DNA of 64,000 nucleotides from Chiridota heheva (taxonomy: Eukaryota; Echinodermata; Holothuroidea; Apodida; Chiridotidae). A program made the position numbers and the translations under genes. The notes beneath the pieces were generated by a model. It made no database searches. It was not told where the DNA came from and was given only the letters and a program-made list of their open reading frames with translations. The stretch covers positions 1,267,501 through 1,331,500 of the forward strand of contig JAIGNY010002020.1 of the NCBI GenBank assembly GCA_020152595.1. Reading direction: 5' to 3'. Of the stretch, positions 1 to 13,135 are shown piece after piece (the stretch's first letter is position 1; each line of letters starts with the position of its first letter).

Positions 1-179
1 ATCTATACTGTTTATATAATCTTAATACTTTGGGCGAAAAACCATTCCACTGCAGGCTGGAAATTCTTACAAAAATAAGACTCTTTTTGCACTTATAGGT
101 AATTCTTTTATCATCTACGTGAAAACCTATCATACTTTTCAATGATTTTCAAACTATATATGTCATTCATCTGTTTTAG

Positions 180-3100
180 GTCACATATCAATGCTTTGGA
201 AAGAGAAAATGCTGAGGTAGACATTGACCTGTGCCTTGCAACAAGTGAAGCCAACAGTAAGAAAGATGAGGGTAACTGCGATGTCCTCATGCACCTCGTG
301 GATGACTGCAGTGACCTGAAGAGCCAGACTTATGAGGAGAGACAGGTGATCGAGGATCTCACCCAAAGGTTAGAAACATCACCTTGTTATTAACAGTGTG
401 CATAATAAATAATACAATTGTTACATCAAATGATACTTTGTTTAGGATAACTGTGGCATGGGAAGACAACAGAATTATAAGATAGTTAGCTTTATTAAGT
501 AAATATCTCATAATATTCATAGTATTATTATTTTTCTTCAAAATGATACAGATATTTTGAACTTGTTTGGTGAGTGCCCTTTGTATTTGCCAAAGTCTTT
601 AGTGTACAGTATGTTGATTATTAGCATATCTAAGCAAGGTGTGAACACATACACAATAGTAAATTTGAATATATTTTGGGTTGACACATGGGTAAACAGA
701 TTGATTTTTTATCTAAGCATTATGTTCTTGCAAAGATAAATTTACTCAATTCAATTTTAGATTGGGGCAATTGATATAGGGACCTTTATTGTGCTACAAA
801 GTTCTTAAAGTGTCGGCATGGGAATCCAGGGATCACTTTTGTTGTCAAGTTGGAAGAATTATCTAATTATTCTTATGCATCTAGAACAGTGGCATAGTCA
901 TCCTCCCAAAAGTATGGGTGTATCTATGTATGTGTATAGAAAATGGAAGGGGGAGGGCAGTGGACATTGATAATGCTATTTTTGGCTACACCACCGATCT
1001 AGAGTTGAACCCTTTCAAAGTGGGAAGCTTCCAGCTACGGCCCAGGTACAACTGATTTTTATTTACCTTTGCCAAACTTTATCTTACATCATCATCTTAC
1101 AAATGATTATGTCGTACTGAACAATATTGCAAAATAAAGTTTAAAACATGCCAATTTGTTAGAGCACCTTTTGTTTTTAATTCTTATGTACGGAAATTCT
1201 GTATTTTGGTTTTATTTCAATGGGAAAGAAAGATATTTTGATTCATATTTGATAATTGTGTTGAACATGATGTACTGTTAAATACTACGTTTCATACATA
1301 TTTTAATCAACAGTTTTTTTTTCCTTGATCAAAGGTCAAAGATCTAGAATTGAAGGTTCAACAACAACATAATGCAACTGGAGGATTTCAGGTGGATACC
1401 ATCAGACACAAGAACACACAAAACCATATCAGAGTTATGGAGAACCGCTTAGATAAGGTAGCAATTTCTCACTCATGATACCTCTAAGTAACATAACCAC
1501 AGTACAATTTGGTCACAAGACCAGGGATCAAGGATTTGTTAAAGTATAATATATCTTTTACAGTATCTGATTTAGGTAAGTTTTAAGAAAGTTAGGAACT
1601 TGGATGATTTGTAAGTAAGGAACCAACTAATTTTAAAGGCTTATGAGGATTGCTTTTTTCCCAAGCCATATCAAACAAATAGGTATTTCTGGGTTTCTTG
1701 AATACTCACTTTTCATTGAATTTCAGGCAACTGTAGCTTTTAACTCCACTTTGACTGAGAATGCTGATTTGAGAGAGCGCATAGAGCACCTACGCCAGGA
1801 GAGAGCCCTCTATGACAATTTGTATCGGAAGCTTATGAAGGAGCAAGATGACCTGAAGAGTGGAATGAGTGAGGTCATTGAAGAGTCCACTCAAGCATAT
1901 GATGCAAGGTAGGTTCACTCCAGCCTGTGATACAAGATTGATCAATTACTAGTGATGTAAATAAGGTCCGCTCTTTTTGCTGGGGTACAGAGAGCGAAGC
2001 ATGACTCATCCTGCAATGCAAGCTGTTAATCAAATCCAGCTCTTTAATTAGATTTGTGATCAGGGACATATCCAGAGTAGGAGCATGGTTCTCTTAATAC
2101 CCTAAATTAGCCTAAAACTTCAGTTCCAAGCCCCATAGATCAAAGTGCACATATTATTTCTTAAGATATGCAGGACCCTTTCCCTCCTCCCCCATTCACG
2201 CCTAAATTTCCTGGTGCCAGAGCAAGTAAGGTCCATTTAAGCCTATATAAGCATGTCATACAATAGAATTGTATGAGGTGCGTATTGGTAGTGCCTAATA
2301 TGCAAAAGTTCCTCTAAAGTTGCTGCTGTAATTCTAACTTGAAATTTCTGAATGTGTGAATTATCAACCTCTGGGTCTACAAGCGAAAGGTTAATTGAAG
2401 ACTTTAGTTAATTCACATGGGTTACAATGGCCAAATATTTCATCGCATGCTATCTGTGGTCTTCACCTGTTTTAATCACAACATTGCAGGTGGTGCCTAT
2501 ACACCCTCTTTACAGTTGTTGCAGGGTTCTAACTACAATGGGCAGCGCCATGTGGGCCCGCCCAGGACTAGCAATTCCCGCCCAGCACTCGGCTCTAAGA
2601 TTCACTCTTCCATCCGGCACTCAAAAGTTCAATTCAGGAAATTGATTAAGCATTTAAACAGGTTACCTTTCAAATTTGCTCTATTTATGTCATCTGCTGA
2701 TTTACACACATAACATAACATAAATTACTCACAATAAAGTCCGATTAAAACAACTGAACTATACAGGATTTTAACACAATTGAACGTACACATTATCATA
2801 AAATCACCCATACATGTCACCTACATAAATTGCTCACATGCACACAGTTCAGGTTCACGTTTTAATCCTTGTGAATCACTGCTGGCAGCTTACCAAGTCC
2901 ATCACTTACCATACTAACAAACTTTAACAAAGTAGATATTATACCCCAAGGCCCGAGGCGTGCTTATAGACTGGTCCAAATGTAAGTAACCAATCACATT
3001 TGTTATAAACTTCATATGCACTGAACATTATAATGGACTGATCTATATTCTTGAGATTTGTGGGGAATTTGATATTGACAAAAGTTGTGTAGTTAACTTG

Positions 3101-6100
3101 AAATAATTGTAGTATAGCTTTTGTTGAACGATAATGGACGAAAATAAAAGTGGTAAAATGTTTGGGCTAGATGAATAACAATGGGAATTGAGATGAATTG
3201 GGAGGAGAGTTTCTGACAAAAAAAAACTTTTTCATTGACAATTTGTCAACTTGACAATTTTTTTAATAAAAGTGGACTAAATTTAAACAGTTCTTTATGT
3301 GAGGGGCATCTAGGAGGTCACCCTGGGGATGCCACTGATTGTCACTGGAGCACAGCACTCAAATTTGTCTAGCTAGAACCATGAGTTGTTGTACATTGAA
3401 ATGTGCAAATCCATATACACAATCACATTTTCCTTTTTGTTAGTTTGTGTGTGTGTTTGTGAAATTTTATATATCCCAAATTAGCAGAGAAATTCAATTA
3501 TCATATTTCTTATCTTTTCCAGAGATGAAGCTCATACCAAAATGTCCTCCCTTCGAGAGAGGAGTGAAAAGGACCAAACTACATATAAGATGGAGCTGAA
3601 GGAACTGAAGCGTATCATCACTCATGAACAGAGGCTGAAAGAATTCATGAATGTTAAAGCACAGGAGAGAACTGAAATCAAGGCAATAGAGACTGCCAAG
3701 AGGAGGAGAAAAGGTAAGATTAATGTAGGTTTTGGAAATCAACAATGCTTTCAGTTTTCTCAGGATGTTTACTTGCAGAATATTAACGGATTAGTTCAGT
3801 GGTCAAGCAAGTTCATCTCAAATAAGAGAGGAGCTCAAAAGAAACAAAATGGTGAAAAACCTATTCCACTAAAGACATATTCAAGATTAAAGTTCTGTCT
3901 CACCTGTGTAGAAATGAATGATGTAGTAAGTATACTGTAGAAGGTTGGTGCCCTCAGATTGGCACCTTCAAACTGACATTCTTAACAATTGTTAATGTAT
4001 TTTAAAGAAAATTTGTTTTTAATTTTTTTTTTTTTTTTAATTGTTTTTCTTCAAAAGTTTCTTCAGGTGGTAAATTATAATTACACTTACTTAATTCTGA
4101 TTTTCTACTTTTTTGACTTATCTAGTGGTTTATAAGCCACAAAATTGCAGAAAAACAACATGGTAGAATACATATAAACTTTGAGGAATCTGAGATTGTG
4201 ATATGACAACTAGTCTGATTTCAGCTGTTTCTACACAAATGATACTTTAAAATAAAAGAACTAAAATATCTCTTGGAAGAAGATTTTTGAATCCTCTCTT
4301 TACCTTATTTTTTTTTTCCCCTTTCATATGAGTTGAAGTTGTTTGGCCACTAAACTAATCTTTTAAATATACATGTGAAAAGGTAATCCTAGCAAGACCA
4401 CATAATTGTCTTAATGTTGCTTTTTAAAGACATTGAAATTGATTACTTAGATAAACCTATAAACTGACTAGTATATATTCCTATGAGAGTGGCATTTCAT
4501 AGGCTGTAGATTAAGAATAAGGAATTCATAGTATAAAAGATTATTTCAGTGGTCAAATAAGTCCATCTTATGTAAAAGAGGACTCCAAAAGAAAGCATTC
4601 AAATATCTTATTATGTTAAGGAGATATTCAAGGTTTCATGCCAGTTATTTCTACACTTACTGTAGAATCATCATGTCGAATACATTTTAGGGTTCAATAT
4701 ATCTATATTCCATTTTACATTTGATTTGCATCTTAGATTCTGGGAAAAACCTATGGATATATATTTCTGAGGGTAAAATACTGGAACTATTTGGCCAGCT
4801 TCAACATGGCTTGTCCTAAATTTGTTCGAGCAAATCATAACCACAAACTTACTGTAGCAAATAGTGAGATCACTTTATCTTAATTAAAATAACCACACAA
4901 TAAGGTCTTCATCCATTGCTGATATGATACTCAGCACCAGCTTCCACAACAACGAAGGTTTTTAAAATAAAGAAAATAAAGAGGAAAAATCTGACCCGAC
5001 CTGGTTATTTATCAGGTCGGGTCTGACTGTTTGAAAATTTAAGGAGCAGAACAACTGATGAGTGTTCATCATACCAGGGTTTGGTTTACCACAAGAAATC
5101 TTAAACTAAGAAATCAGTTTCTTCTGAATTGAATGCAAACCAACCTCTCAAGAAAAACCCCACCCAATCCCTTCCTAATATCATGATGCTGTGAAATCAT
5201 GCACAGTTTTGTTAATGCATTGATAAGCATTTTGTGTGGTGTACATATATTAAACTACAACAATGCATCAGATATCATTTCATATTTCCTTCTTGGCAGA
5301 GGATAAAGCTCAGGTGCCCATGTATGAAAAGGAGATGGAATTGTTTGAATCCTGCATGGATAAGATCAAGCAAATATCTGGCGAATCAAGCTTAGACATC
5401 TTAGTCCATCGATTCATCCAGAAAGAAGAGGAGAATTTTGCTCTCTACAATTATGTAAATGAACTGAGCAGTGAGGTTGAATGCCTGCAAGAGGATGTAC
5501 AGGCATTGAACACTGATATATCAAGCTTTGAGAGGCAGGAATTGGTTATCACTGGACAGAGGAAGAGAATTATGAAGGAGTTGGAGGTAATGTCATTTGC
5601 ATATAATGAATGAGATGCTAGGATCAAACTTATAGAATTGTTAATGAAATTCTCTAAAAAAAGATCTTTCCATGTGCTTGACACAGAGTATACATTGTCC
5701 CATTTTCTGAAGATAAGACACCAGTATATATCACTCTCTCAGCAAATGCAAACCTATGGATTTTGAGATCGATCCTGTCTCCAGAAGTAAAGAAGGGAGC
5801 TGTTTGGAATCCCTAATTCTTTTGAAAAGTGATATTGGCAGGTGAAGGATGAGATATTTTGAATTAAAACAAAGATTTTTCTATTTTGCTGAAATTAATT
5901 CCTTATTTTAAGTTGCAATTGTACAATATTTTGATTTTATGGACAAACTTTGTATATACCCATATAACTAGAGCTTGTTACTGTTTACTTTTGTCCTTAT
6001 TCACAGAGCAATTTCAATGTTATCAACACTCAGACCAGATCAGATACCAAAAGTTAATAGAAACTAACAAGAAACTTGACCAGCTGAAAACAGCCATCAG

Positions 6101-7779
6101 TGGAGTCTGTCAGAGGGTAGGGTGTGATGACAGCAGCATCCTGGAGAAACTGGGTTCATGTGATGGGATCAATGACCTCAATGTCATGTCCTACATGGGT
6201 CTCATTGAAAGCCTTGCCAATGAATTCCTTCTCATCCAGAATTATCAAAAATCAAAGGTGGGTTTTCATGTTGTAAGTATCCAGCAGACAAGTATGTCAG
6301 TCTGATTTTGGAAAAACAGGTACATTGCAATTAAGTTTTTCTGGGTTTTTTAGGTCTTGGATCACATTCAGCATCTCCAGGTAATTTGGGGAATAGCTGA
6401 ATTAGATAAGAAGCTCTTTTGTTCATTATCCAAGTACAATATGATTTTATAAATTATCCATGTCATCTATGTTTACTTCTATATTTACTGTTATCTTTAC
6501 TCAATGGTAAATTGGCTATAGCGGAATCGGTGAGAAATTCTTCCCATGCCAATTTTGTGCCCCAACATCTACAACATTGCTATTTCAGTGCCCTCACTAA
6601 ATATTTCTTAAATGTTATACACGTTTTGTGTCCGCTTAAACCATACCCAAAATAAACTGCATATGTACAGAGTATGTATAGTTGTACACTGTATGTATAA
6701 AGTGTAAGGGCAGTGATGCGTAAATTTTGGTGGCCTTGATGTTCGATTTTCTAACATGTGGAAAAGCTGAACATCGCTGATGTAAGGGCACGAATCTTTC
6801 ATGCATATTTTCATATTAAAGTACTATATAATATAATTTATTTGGTAGAAGGCACTTATTCATTGGTACATGTAGATACTGGACAAAATGTGATCAGATT
6901 TTGGCTTTCATTCTCTGTTCAAAACTTTTTGCAATTCCAGGAGGTTGCAGAGAGCAAAGCTCATGGTGATGCACCTGCCACAAGCACAGCAGTGACTAAG
7001 CACCCAGGGAGCATGACTGCAGCACGTTTAAGACCAAGATCTGTGCCTAGTGTCAGAATTACACCCCCAAAGATTGAACATCAGTGAGTATTGTTTTAAA
7101 ACGAATGATATCTGAGTTTTATGATTCATGTCTGCAGGAGAAGATATTACATAGAATGGTAGACATGAGTGTATGCCTTTTTGTTTGCTGCAGGTATGAG
7201 AAATATAAAACATTGAATATTTTGTCAATTTCCCCTTTTTTAAGAGAATCTATATATTTATTTGTTCATACAATATTTCTGATTTATTGAATAAGTCATA
7301 TAATGAATTAGAATTATTGTAATAAAAATAGGTTCCTTGATAAGATTATAAATCAGGGCAATGTCATATGCCTTTTACTTGTCATTCAATACAACAAAAA
7401 TGTGTAAAGCTGTAAGGTCTTTATGATCATATTTTACATGTAGTAATAAATGCTAATATTTGTTCAAAATGCATACCACCCACAAATTAGCCAGTAGAAT
7501 AGCAAGATTTGAGGGCTGAGATGGTTTTTCAACGTATTCCCAGGTGCAAATCATAGACTACTTCAAATATCTTTTTCATTGTATTGTAGGGAAGAAGAGC
7601 TTGGAAGCGATGACTCAGAGGATCTCTCAATCAATGATCAGCAGGTGCTGTCTAGAGAAGAGTTATCGAAAAGACTAGATAGATTGTTTCATAAGAAGGA
7701 ACGACTGAAAGCAAGAGAAGCTCTGAGGTCCAAGACACCAACAGCCCTTGAATCTAAAACACCAAGCAGAAAGCAGTGA
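180..7779 (+). CDS. ODAD1: Outer dynein arm docking complex subunit, ODAD1/CCDC114-CCDC63 family (3' nine exons, 5' end outside window)
   Basis: Nine exons join without a frame break: 180-345, 1335-1457, 1727-1908, 3523-3713, 5300-5586, 6009-6257, 6354-6380, 6941-7083 and 7590-7779, about 518 residues ending at TGA 7777-7779. Every junction has GT and AG. The product is almost entirely charged coiled coil. Family landmarks in order are RVMENRLDK, LRERIEHLRQERALYDNLYR, EESTQAYDARDEAHTKMSSL, SGESSLDILVHRFIQKEEEN, FALYNYVNELSSEVECLQED and, near the C-terminus, LSREELSKRLDRLF. These parallel human CCDC114 and CCDC63 as I know them. In that family the protein tethers outer dynein arms to axonemal doublet microtubules in motile cilia. 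Exon 1 begins with the third base of a codon, so upstream exons, including the start codon, are missing. The tail after residue ~400 is basic and rich in Ser, Thr and Pro. I cannot decide from this sequence between the CCDC114 and CCDC63 paralogues; family assignment is fairly sure. Confidence 0.8.
2522..3383. mobile_element. Non-autonomous hAT-type DNA transposon, copy 1
   Basis: The element is 862 bp, starts CAGGGTTCTA and ends TAGAACCATG, so the ends are inverted repeats with one mismatch. It is flanked by a perfect 8-bp direct repeat, AGTTGTTG, at 2514-2521 and 3384-3391. CAGGG-type ends with 8-bp target duplications are the hallmark of hAT transposons. It contains no long open frame, so it must have been mobilised in trans. 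It sits in the intron between the third and fourth mapped ODAD1-like exons. A related copy lies at 27821-28775. Confidence 0.85.
4985..5035. repeat. Hairpin in a dispersed repeat
   Basis: An inverted repeat with arms GACCCGACCTG and CAGGTCGGGTC spans 4992-5022. The flanking text (ACTGTTTGAAAATTTAAGGA, AGAAC) resembles 41125-41190, where the arms have decayed to GGCCCGATCTG and CATCGGGTC. A third loosely similar CGGGT-containing inverted pair lies near 25215-25275. This looks like a dispersed repeat of unknown class within introns. Confidence 0.4.
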
Positions 7780-8176
7780 CACAGCACCATATAAACTTTA
7801 TGAATTTTGAGGATCAAGTAAAAAAACTAAACAATAAGTTGTATTATTAAAAAGTTCAACTGGCAGCTCATTCTAAATACCTGCCATATTAACAGAGACT
7901 TGTGAGGATTTAAAAAGTAAAAGGTGCACTTGAAGTGCATCAAATAATTTACTTTGTACAAAATATTTAGAAGATTGTTACAAAAAATGATTTTTAGGTA
8001 AGACATTTAGAAAAATATGGTACAAATGTTTCGAAACTTTATTCCATTATTATAGATCCTCAGTAAAATCAAAATACAAAATTAAGAATACATAACGAGA
8101 GAAGTTGTTTAGCTTTGAGGTCTTTATCAATTTTGAAATATATCAGCATTAATATTCAAATTTTGGCTTTCAAGAA

Positions 8177-8197
8177 AATAAATACTTGGTCAATAAA
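8177..8197 (+). promoter_or_regulatory. Polyadenylation signals of the ODAD1-like gene
   Basis: Two AATAAA hexamers lie at 8177-8182 and 8192-8197, about 400 bases after the stop codon at 7777-7779. The intervening AT-rich sequence is the likely 3' UTR. The choice of signal is inferred from position only. Confidence 0.5.
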
Positions 8198-8304
8198 CAC
8201 ATTCCTGTTTGGTTTTTTCTGAAATAATTTTGTTTCCTATGAAGAGAGAAAGTGATTAAGAAAAATATGAGACAAGTGGGATCATCAACAGAGTAAGTGG
8301 TAGC

Positions 8305-8393
8305 CAGGGCCATAATTATCATGTGGAAAGTGGGGGGATCATGGTCTTTTATCCAAAAAGAGTCCCCATGTCCCCCCAGGAATTATGGCCCTG
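8305..8393. mobile_element. 89-bp hAT-like miniature element
   Basis: The ends are CAGGGCCATAATTATC and GAATTATGGCCCTG, inverted copies of each other. A perfect 8-bp duplication, GTGGTAGC, flanks it at 8297-8304 and 8394-8401. The interior is AT-poor with runs of G and C but has no coding capacity. The end sequence and 8-bp duplication point to hAT transposase. It lies just downstream of the ODAD1-like gene's polyadenylation signals. Confidence 0.8.
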
Positions 8394-8576
8394 GTGGTAG
8401 CACATGGATTTAACCAGAATTAGTTCAATTTAGACATACTGATTTGCTGGCTGAAAAGACTAGTGACACCTGGAGCTAGCATAAGTCAAGTGGTTTGTAA
8501 TTCCATATATTTTTATTCCTCCACCAAAATTGTTAACGACTGTCCCTGAAAAAGATATCTTGAACATTGTCAATGC

Positions 8577-8730
8577 TAGAGCCATAATTCATTTTCCCCC
8601 TCCCTCTCCCCATTTTCAGTTAGGATTTAAGAAATACATACTTTTGATAAATGTTGTTCCTCCCTCTTCGTGGAGGAAACTTATGACCATGTTGCCTCTT
8701 TTCATTTCATGAAGGTGAATTATGGCCCTA
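8577..8730. mobile_element. Related miniature element, about 154 bp
   Basis: The left end AGAGCCATAATTCA and right end GAATTATGGCCCTA match the termini of the 8305-8393 element with slight decay. Flanks are GTCAATGC on the left and GGTCATGC on the right, an imperfect 8-bp duplication. It is probably an older member of the same family, within 200 bp of the younger one. Confidence 0.55.
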
Positions 8731-11130
8731 GGTCATGCAATTTATGGAAGAAAAAAACAATTCTTATATACACAGACCAAAAAATGATATTGCATGCGGG
8801 CTAAGTTGCCTATAGATCTTGTACACTAACCATCAGCAATATTTTGTCTCAGTTTAATCATTTCATTCATAAGTCAAAAGCCTGGGTATCCCATTGACCG
8901 ACAAATACACTCAGAAATTAATGCATAATGTCTTTGCAAATTGTACATTGCAATTTGCCAAGGCATTTTGGTAAAACTAAATGTGTTTTCACATCAATTG
9001 TATTCTAATAACACTGCAAATATCTATTGGCACTATTAAAGGGGATGAAAATCTTATCCCAAGAACATTGCTTAATACATCACCAGCGACATACCAGTGG
9101 CATCACTTCAGCTGCAGTTTTTGATTGGCTTGTTAGTATGTGTATAAATATAATCCCCTAACGGATTGTATTGCATATGTCTCCAAATTAAAAGGAGAAA
9201 TTACCTTTAATATATGACACCTACTCAAGGCAAGACGACATGTTGCTACAAGAAATTAACCCTATACCATAAGTTTCTTGATTTAAAAAATTTAAGTGAG
9301 TTCACAAAAACAAATTAATTTTGTTCTTATGTTACCGCAAATACATTTTTGCTGATAACTTGGACTATTCATTAAGTACATCCATCAATACAGGAGTGAA
9401 AAGACCTGATTAAAGAACACTGATAGCAGCATTGGCAGGGTGTGAACATGGGGTACTGTTATAGATAGTATCCCTGGTGTGAGACATTTGTTTCAAGGGG
9501 AAACTCACATGCAGGAGGGTGACCTAGGAAGGGGATCCATCGTCAAAAAGGTTTTTTAACAGATTAAGTAAATAAATTGAAAATTCAGTCCTTTCAAAGT
9601 ATATTGTCATATGATAGTTATGACACCTCAAGTTTGTGCAAGTGTAGAAATGTTGTGAAGATTGTTGCACCATGATACAACCAGTCATGATTAAAATGCT
9701 AATTTATTTTCCAGATGAACTTTTGACTGTTCAAAAATAGTGGATATGGAACAAGAATGAGGGTAATATACAGACAATTTACTCCCAATGAAAATGATTT
9801 GGTGGGGAGAGTCAATTTCCTCCATGATGTCGCACCACTAATTGTTAAGAGGGACATATCTGTTTTAAGTGTTCACTTTTGATGTGCCAACAAAATGAAA
9901 TACATTGGTGTATCTACAGTACTTGTCATCTGAATATAGTCAAAAATCTACCACCTTTACACCTAAAACATGCCCCTCAATTTTTTGTTTATTTTATAAA
10001 AACATTTCACCAATGTTTGAGTTAGCCAGGTGGTAATCACTCTCACATATGCACAGAATGTGAATTCCCAGCTAAGGTGGCGATTTCTTTTTAACATTGG
10101 AAGGAAGGGAAGGGGAGGGGGACTCGGACAAATTCAAGTGGGCCATATAGGCTTTACACTTATTTTAGACTTCGTTTTTTACTGGGCACATAGGCATATT
10201 CGTCCCCCTTCCGCTCCCCCCCAAACAATTATACATTTGGAGGGAACATGTCTTCCCCACCCCCACCTCTGTGATTTCCACGTGTGCTCAAAGTTGTAGC
10301 CATTTGAAAGAAATTTAGCCTTGCTCATAAACCCTCTACCAACCCACTTTTTGGCATCCTTTGCTATTTTTTTCTTCTTCAGATGTTGGTAATAAACATG
10401 AAACTATAATCATAATGATTATAATTTGTCATTTATGTTAGCATGAGAAATTCTTGGCAATTTTATATGATCAGTCATGGCCATTGTGAAGTACAGTACA
10501 GTGCAGTGGTTGGTTGAAAGTTCGTTTTGTCTCGATCGGATTTGTTTCTCAGCAACATCTGTCACGTGATAACCACTCTTAAGAACTTTTGCATCATTAA
10601 TTTGGTTGGCCGAGCAAGTATTATTTCCTTTAAATTAAGTAACTTTCAAGACGTTTGGCTGGATTTCAACTTTGCTAAGAAGACGCAAATAAATGGTGCC
10701 TTCAAGTTGACCATTGCCTGGTGACTTTTGTTGTATTTCATCTCGGAGTTAAAGTATATCAAAATAACACGCCAGTGTGTTACTCATGTGCTCACCAGTT
10801 ACGCGAAAATTGTCTTTACAGAGTGTGAGTAACCAAGATTCTAGAACTTGAAGAGTGGAAAATCGCGAGGCCAAGACCAAATTTAATTTTGAATAAACCT
10901 GTGAAAACTTGAAAAGGTTACAAAATTTACACGGTTCTTAGAAAATTGATGGGTATTCAGCACTGCACATTGTTGTAATGAAATGTTTTTGCAACTTTAG
11001 GAAATCACATGTTGAAATTTTTAAGGTACAACTAACGTTAACGTTTGGCTAACATTTAGGCTATAGAATTACAGGTTCATTTCAAAATACACCTGGATGT
11101 CGGCAGTGAGGTCACGATCCACTGACCTCA
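8731..11130. other. Intergenic stretch with no recognised gene
   Basis: I find no exon-like open frame with splice signals, RNA gene or clear transposon ends here. The open frame at 10030-10299 overlaps a G-rich then C-rich low-complexity patch and looks fortuitous. The stretch is ordinary AT-rich intergenic DNA, or upstream intron of the gene whose exons begin at 22990. Confidence 0.4.
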
Positions 11131-11194
11131 TCCCACATGAATATGCATTGTTCTTTAATAAGTTCTTGAACATGAATATGCATCAATCCTCGTG

Positions 11195-11235
11195 ACTTGA
11201 CGCAAGCCGGGGGGGCCGGCCGCGCGCGGGGGAAA
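11195..11235. other. Very GC-rich patch
   Basis: About 40 bases of almost pure G and C (GGGGGGGCCGGCCGCGCGCG) interrupt AT-rich DNA. They follow CGCAAGCCGG, the tail of the ~120-bp unit at 13001-13135 and 14052-14297, so this is probably a partial copy of that unit followed by an expanded GC run. It contains several CpG dinucleotides. Confidence 0.4.
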
Positions 11236-11469
11236 GGGACACTTCCACACTGAAGTGGTAGGTATGTGCCGCCCAGGATTTCAAAAGTGGACTGCAGTAT
11301 GAGATATTTTTTGGTAACTGCAGTATAACAGTATATGATTTTCATACCTGCAGTATGAAATTAAGTGATTTTTGATACCTGCACTACAAAATTTGATCAA
11401 AGGCAACTGCTCAGGTGGCACATAAATATATATACCTCACATATGGAAGTGCCCCCTCCCTTCCCAGGC

Positions 11470-12995
11470 AGGGATTAACCAGAGAGCACACCCTATGCAA
11501 TCCATTGGCTATTTAAAATAGCAAAGTGAAGTAGAACATTCCAATTTACGTTTCTCAAAATGATAAAGAAATTATTCATAAAAAGTTTCAAAAATTGACT
11601 TACTGTTTAAAATAGTGTTAGACTTTATCATAACCTTACCTAATTTAACTTAAATGTCCTAAAACTGTAGCGAAATAGCATTTTTATCAAAAAGTTTAAA
11701 AGTTATTCTTCGTCCATATTGCTTGTCCACCGCATATAAAATGACTAACTGCGTATTCGTGCAATTTTGTGTAATTGTAACTTTTGGGTGTATACAAGTA
11801 AATGGAAGGATGCAAAATCTTTTCATGGTGCTCACACGATGGTCTATTCACCATGGGCAAAAATATACACCAGTTCATAGTTTAGTCCTCTATTTTGAGT
11901 TGTGAGTAAATAAACAATTTCTTTATTGACTAACGAAATGTTTAAAGTCACTTTATTTAAAAGTCTGTCGCTTCAATTGTTTTTCTTTTCCTAATATGTT
12001 ATGTAACTTCTGGTATTCTAGGTAATGTTAAGTCATCAGGAAAAACCCATGTCATCCTAACACAGAAAGTGAAATTTTGGGCAGATTTTATAACCTTAGG
12101 CCATGTACAATGTGCGTATTTCTAAGCAATGCACAATAAAACTCGGGTGTATCAAGAACGTATTTTTCTGTGCGCTCGTTGTATGTTTACTAGCTGTGTG
12201 CTCGTCTTGTTTGTTTACTCGCAACTAGAAGGTAAAACGTACTTGTGCGCATGAGCAAACTGGAACTGTACTGGTGTATTCAAAATTGTGTGTTGTGCAA
12301 GATTGATTTACAAATATAATATCTTATCAATTAATTTTTTTGTTACTCCCAAACTTCTTGCTGCTTTCTCCATGCTGGTTTTGCATAAGGACTAAGCATA
12401 AGGAGGCCAAATACAGTACACCTTACAAAAAAAACACCTTACAGTACTGGTTCAAGATACATTAAGTTCTATTCACATGTAGTTGTGTGGTATGTGTATG
12501 ACATGCTTGGAGCTGAGAACGCATGGTAAGAGATACGTATGCGCAAATTTGCAAACGCAAATGCGTTTCCAAAAAATTAAGCTGCCATCCAAAAAAGTGT
12601 CAATCATTTGCGAAAGCTCTCTCATTTCTGTTTGTGCTCATGATCATATATACAAGCGTGCGTACATTGTTTTGGTTGGAACACAGGTCATTTTTTTTAA
12701 CAAAAGGTTTTTTTAACGGGAAAACTTTGTCTTCAAGAATGACCTATCATAAAAAAAATTCGATGGATTACTAAAGAAGGAATTAAAAGTATGTATGGTT
12801 GAATTTGTAGATGAAAGTAAGAAAGTTTTCATATCCCAAATTAAGTTGCACTAAATTTTTAGTGCAACTTTTTTGGATGCCCATTGACTTTTGCTTCAGT
12901 GTGTGGTTCAATTTTTTCAATACACATGCATTTATGCCCAAATCCATAGGAATTGGATCACTATGTGATTTGGGCATAAATATTTTTGCTAGCCG
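11470..12995. repeat. Diverged dispersed repeat, long copy (about 1.5 kb)
   Basis: Blocks in this segment recur in the same order at 15265-16350. Examples are the opening CACACCCTATGCAATCCATT against CATACCCTATGTAATCCAAT, TGTGCAAGATTGAT, the TTTTGCATAAGGACT block, and a hairpin GTTGCACTAAA/TTTAGTGCAAC at 12845-12868. A second hairpin, ATTTATGCCCAAATC with GATTTGGGCATAAAT, spans 12930-12981. No transposase-like frame or clear terminal repeat is visible, so the class is unknown. This copy carries about 380 bp (11891-12268) that the other lacks. Confidence 0.6.
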
Positions 12996-13000
12996 GGGAT

Positions 13001-13135
13001 AAGCCATAGTTTGGACTTAAAGTATTAATAAGTAGAAGATCTAACATAAATATGCATCGTTCTTTAATTAATTTTATAGTACAATTCTGGCGACCGTGCG
13101 ACTTCGCGATGCAAGCCAGGGATTAGTGAGATAAA
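13001..13135. repeat. GC-tailed repeat unit of about 120 bp, single copy
   Basis: The unit starts GCCATAGTTTGGACTT, runs through an AT-rich body (AAGATCT, CTTTAATTAA) and ends GCGACCGTGCGACTTCGCGA, then GCAAGCCAGGGAT. The 10 bases before it (AGCCGGGGAT) are the tail of another unit. Two more copies stand in tandem at 14052-14297. Its biological class is unknown. Confidence 0.55.
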
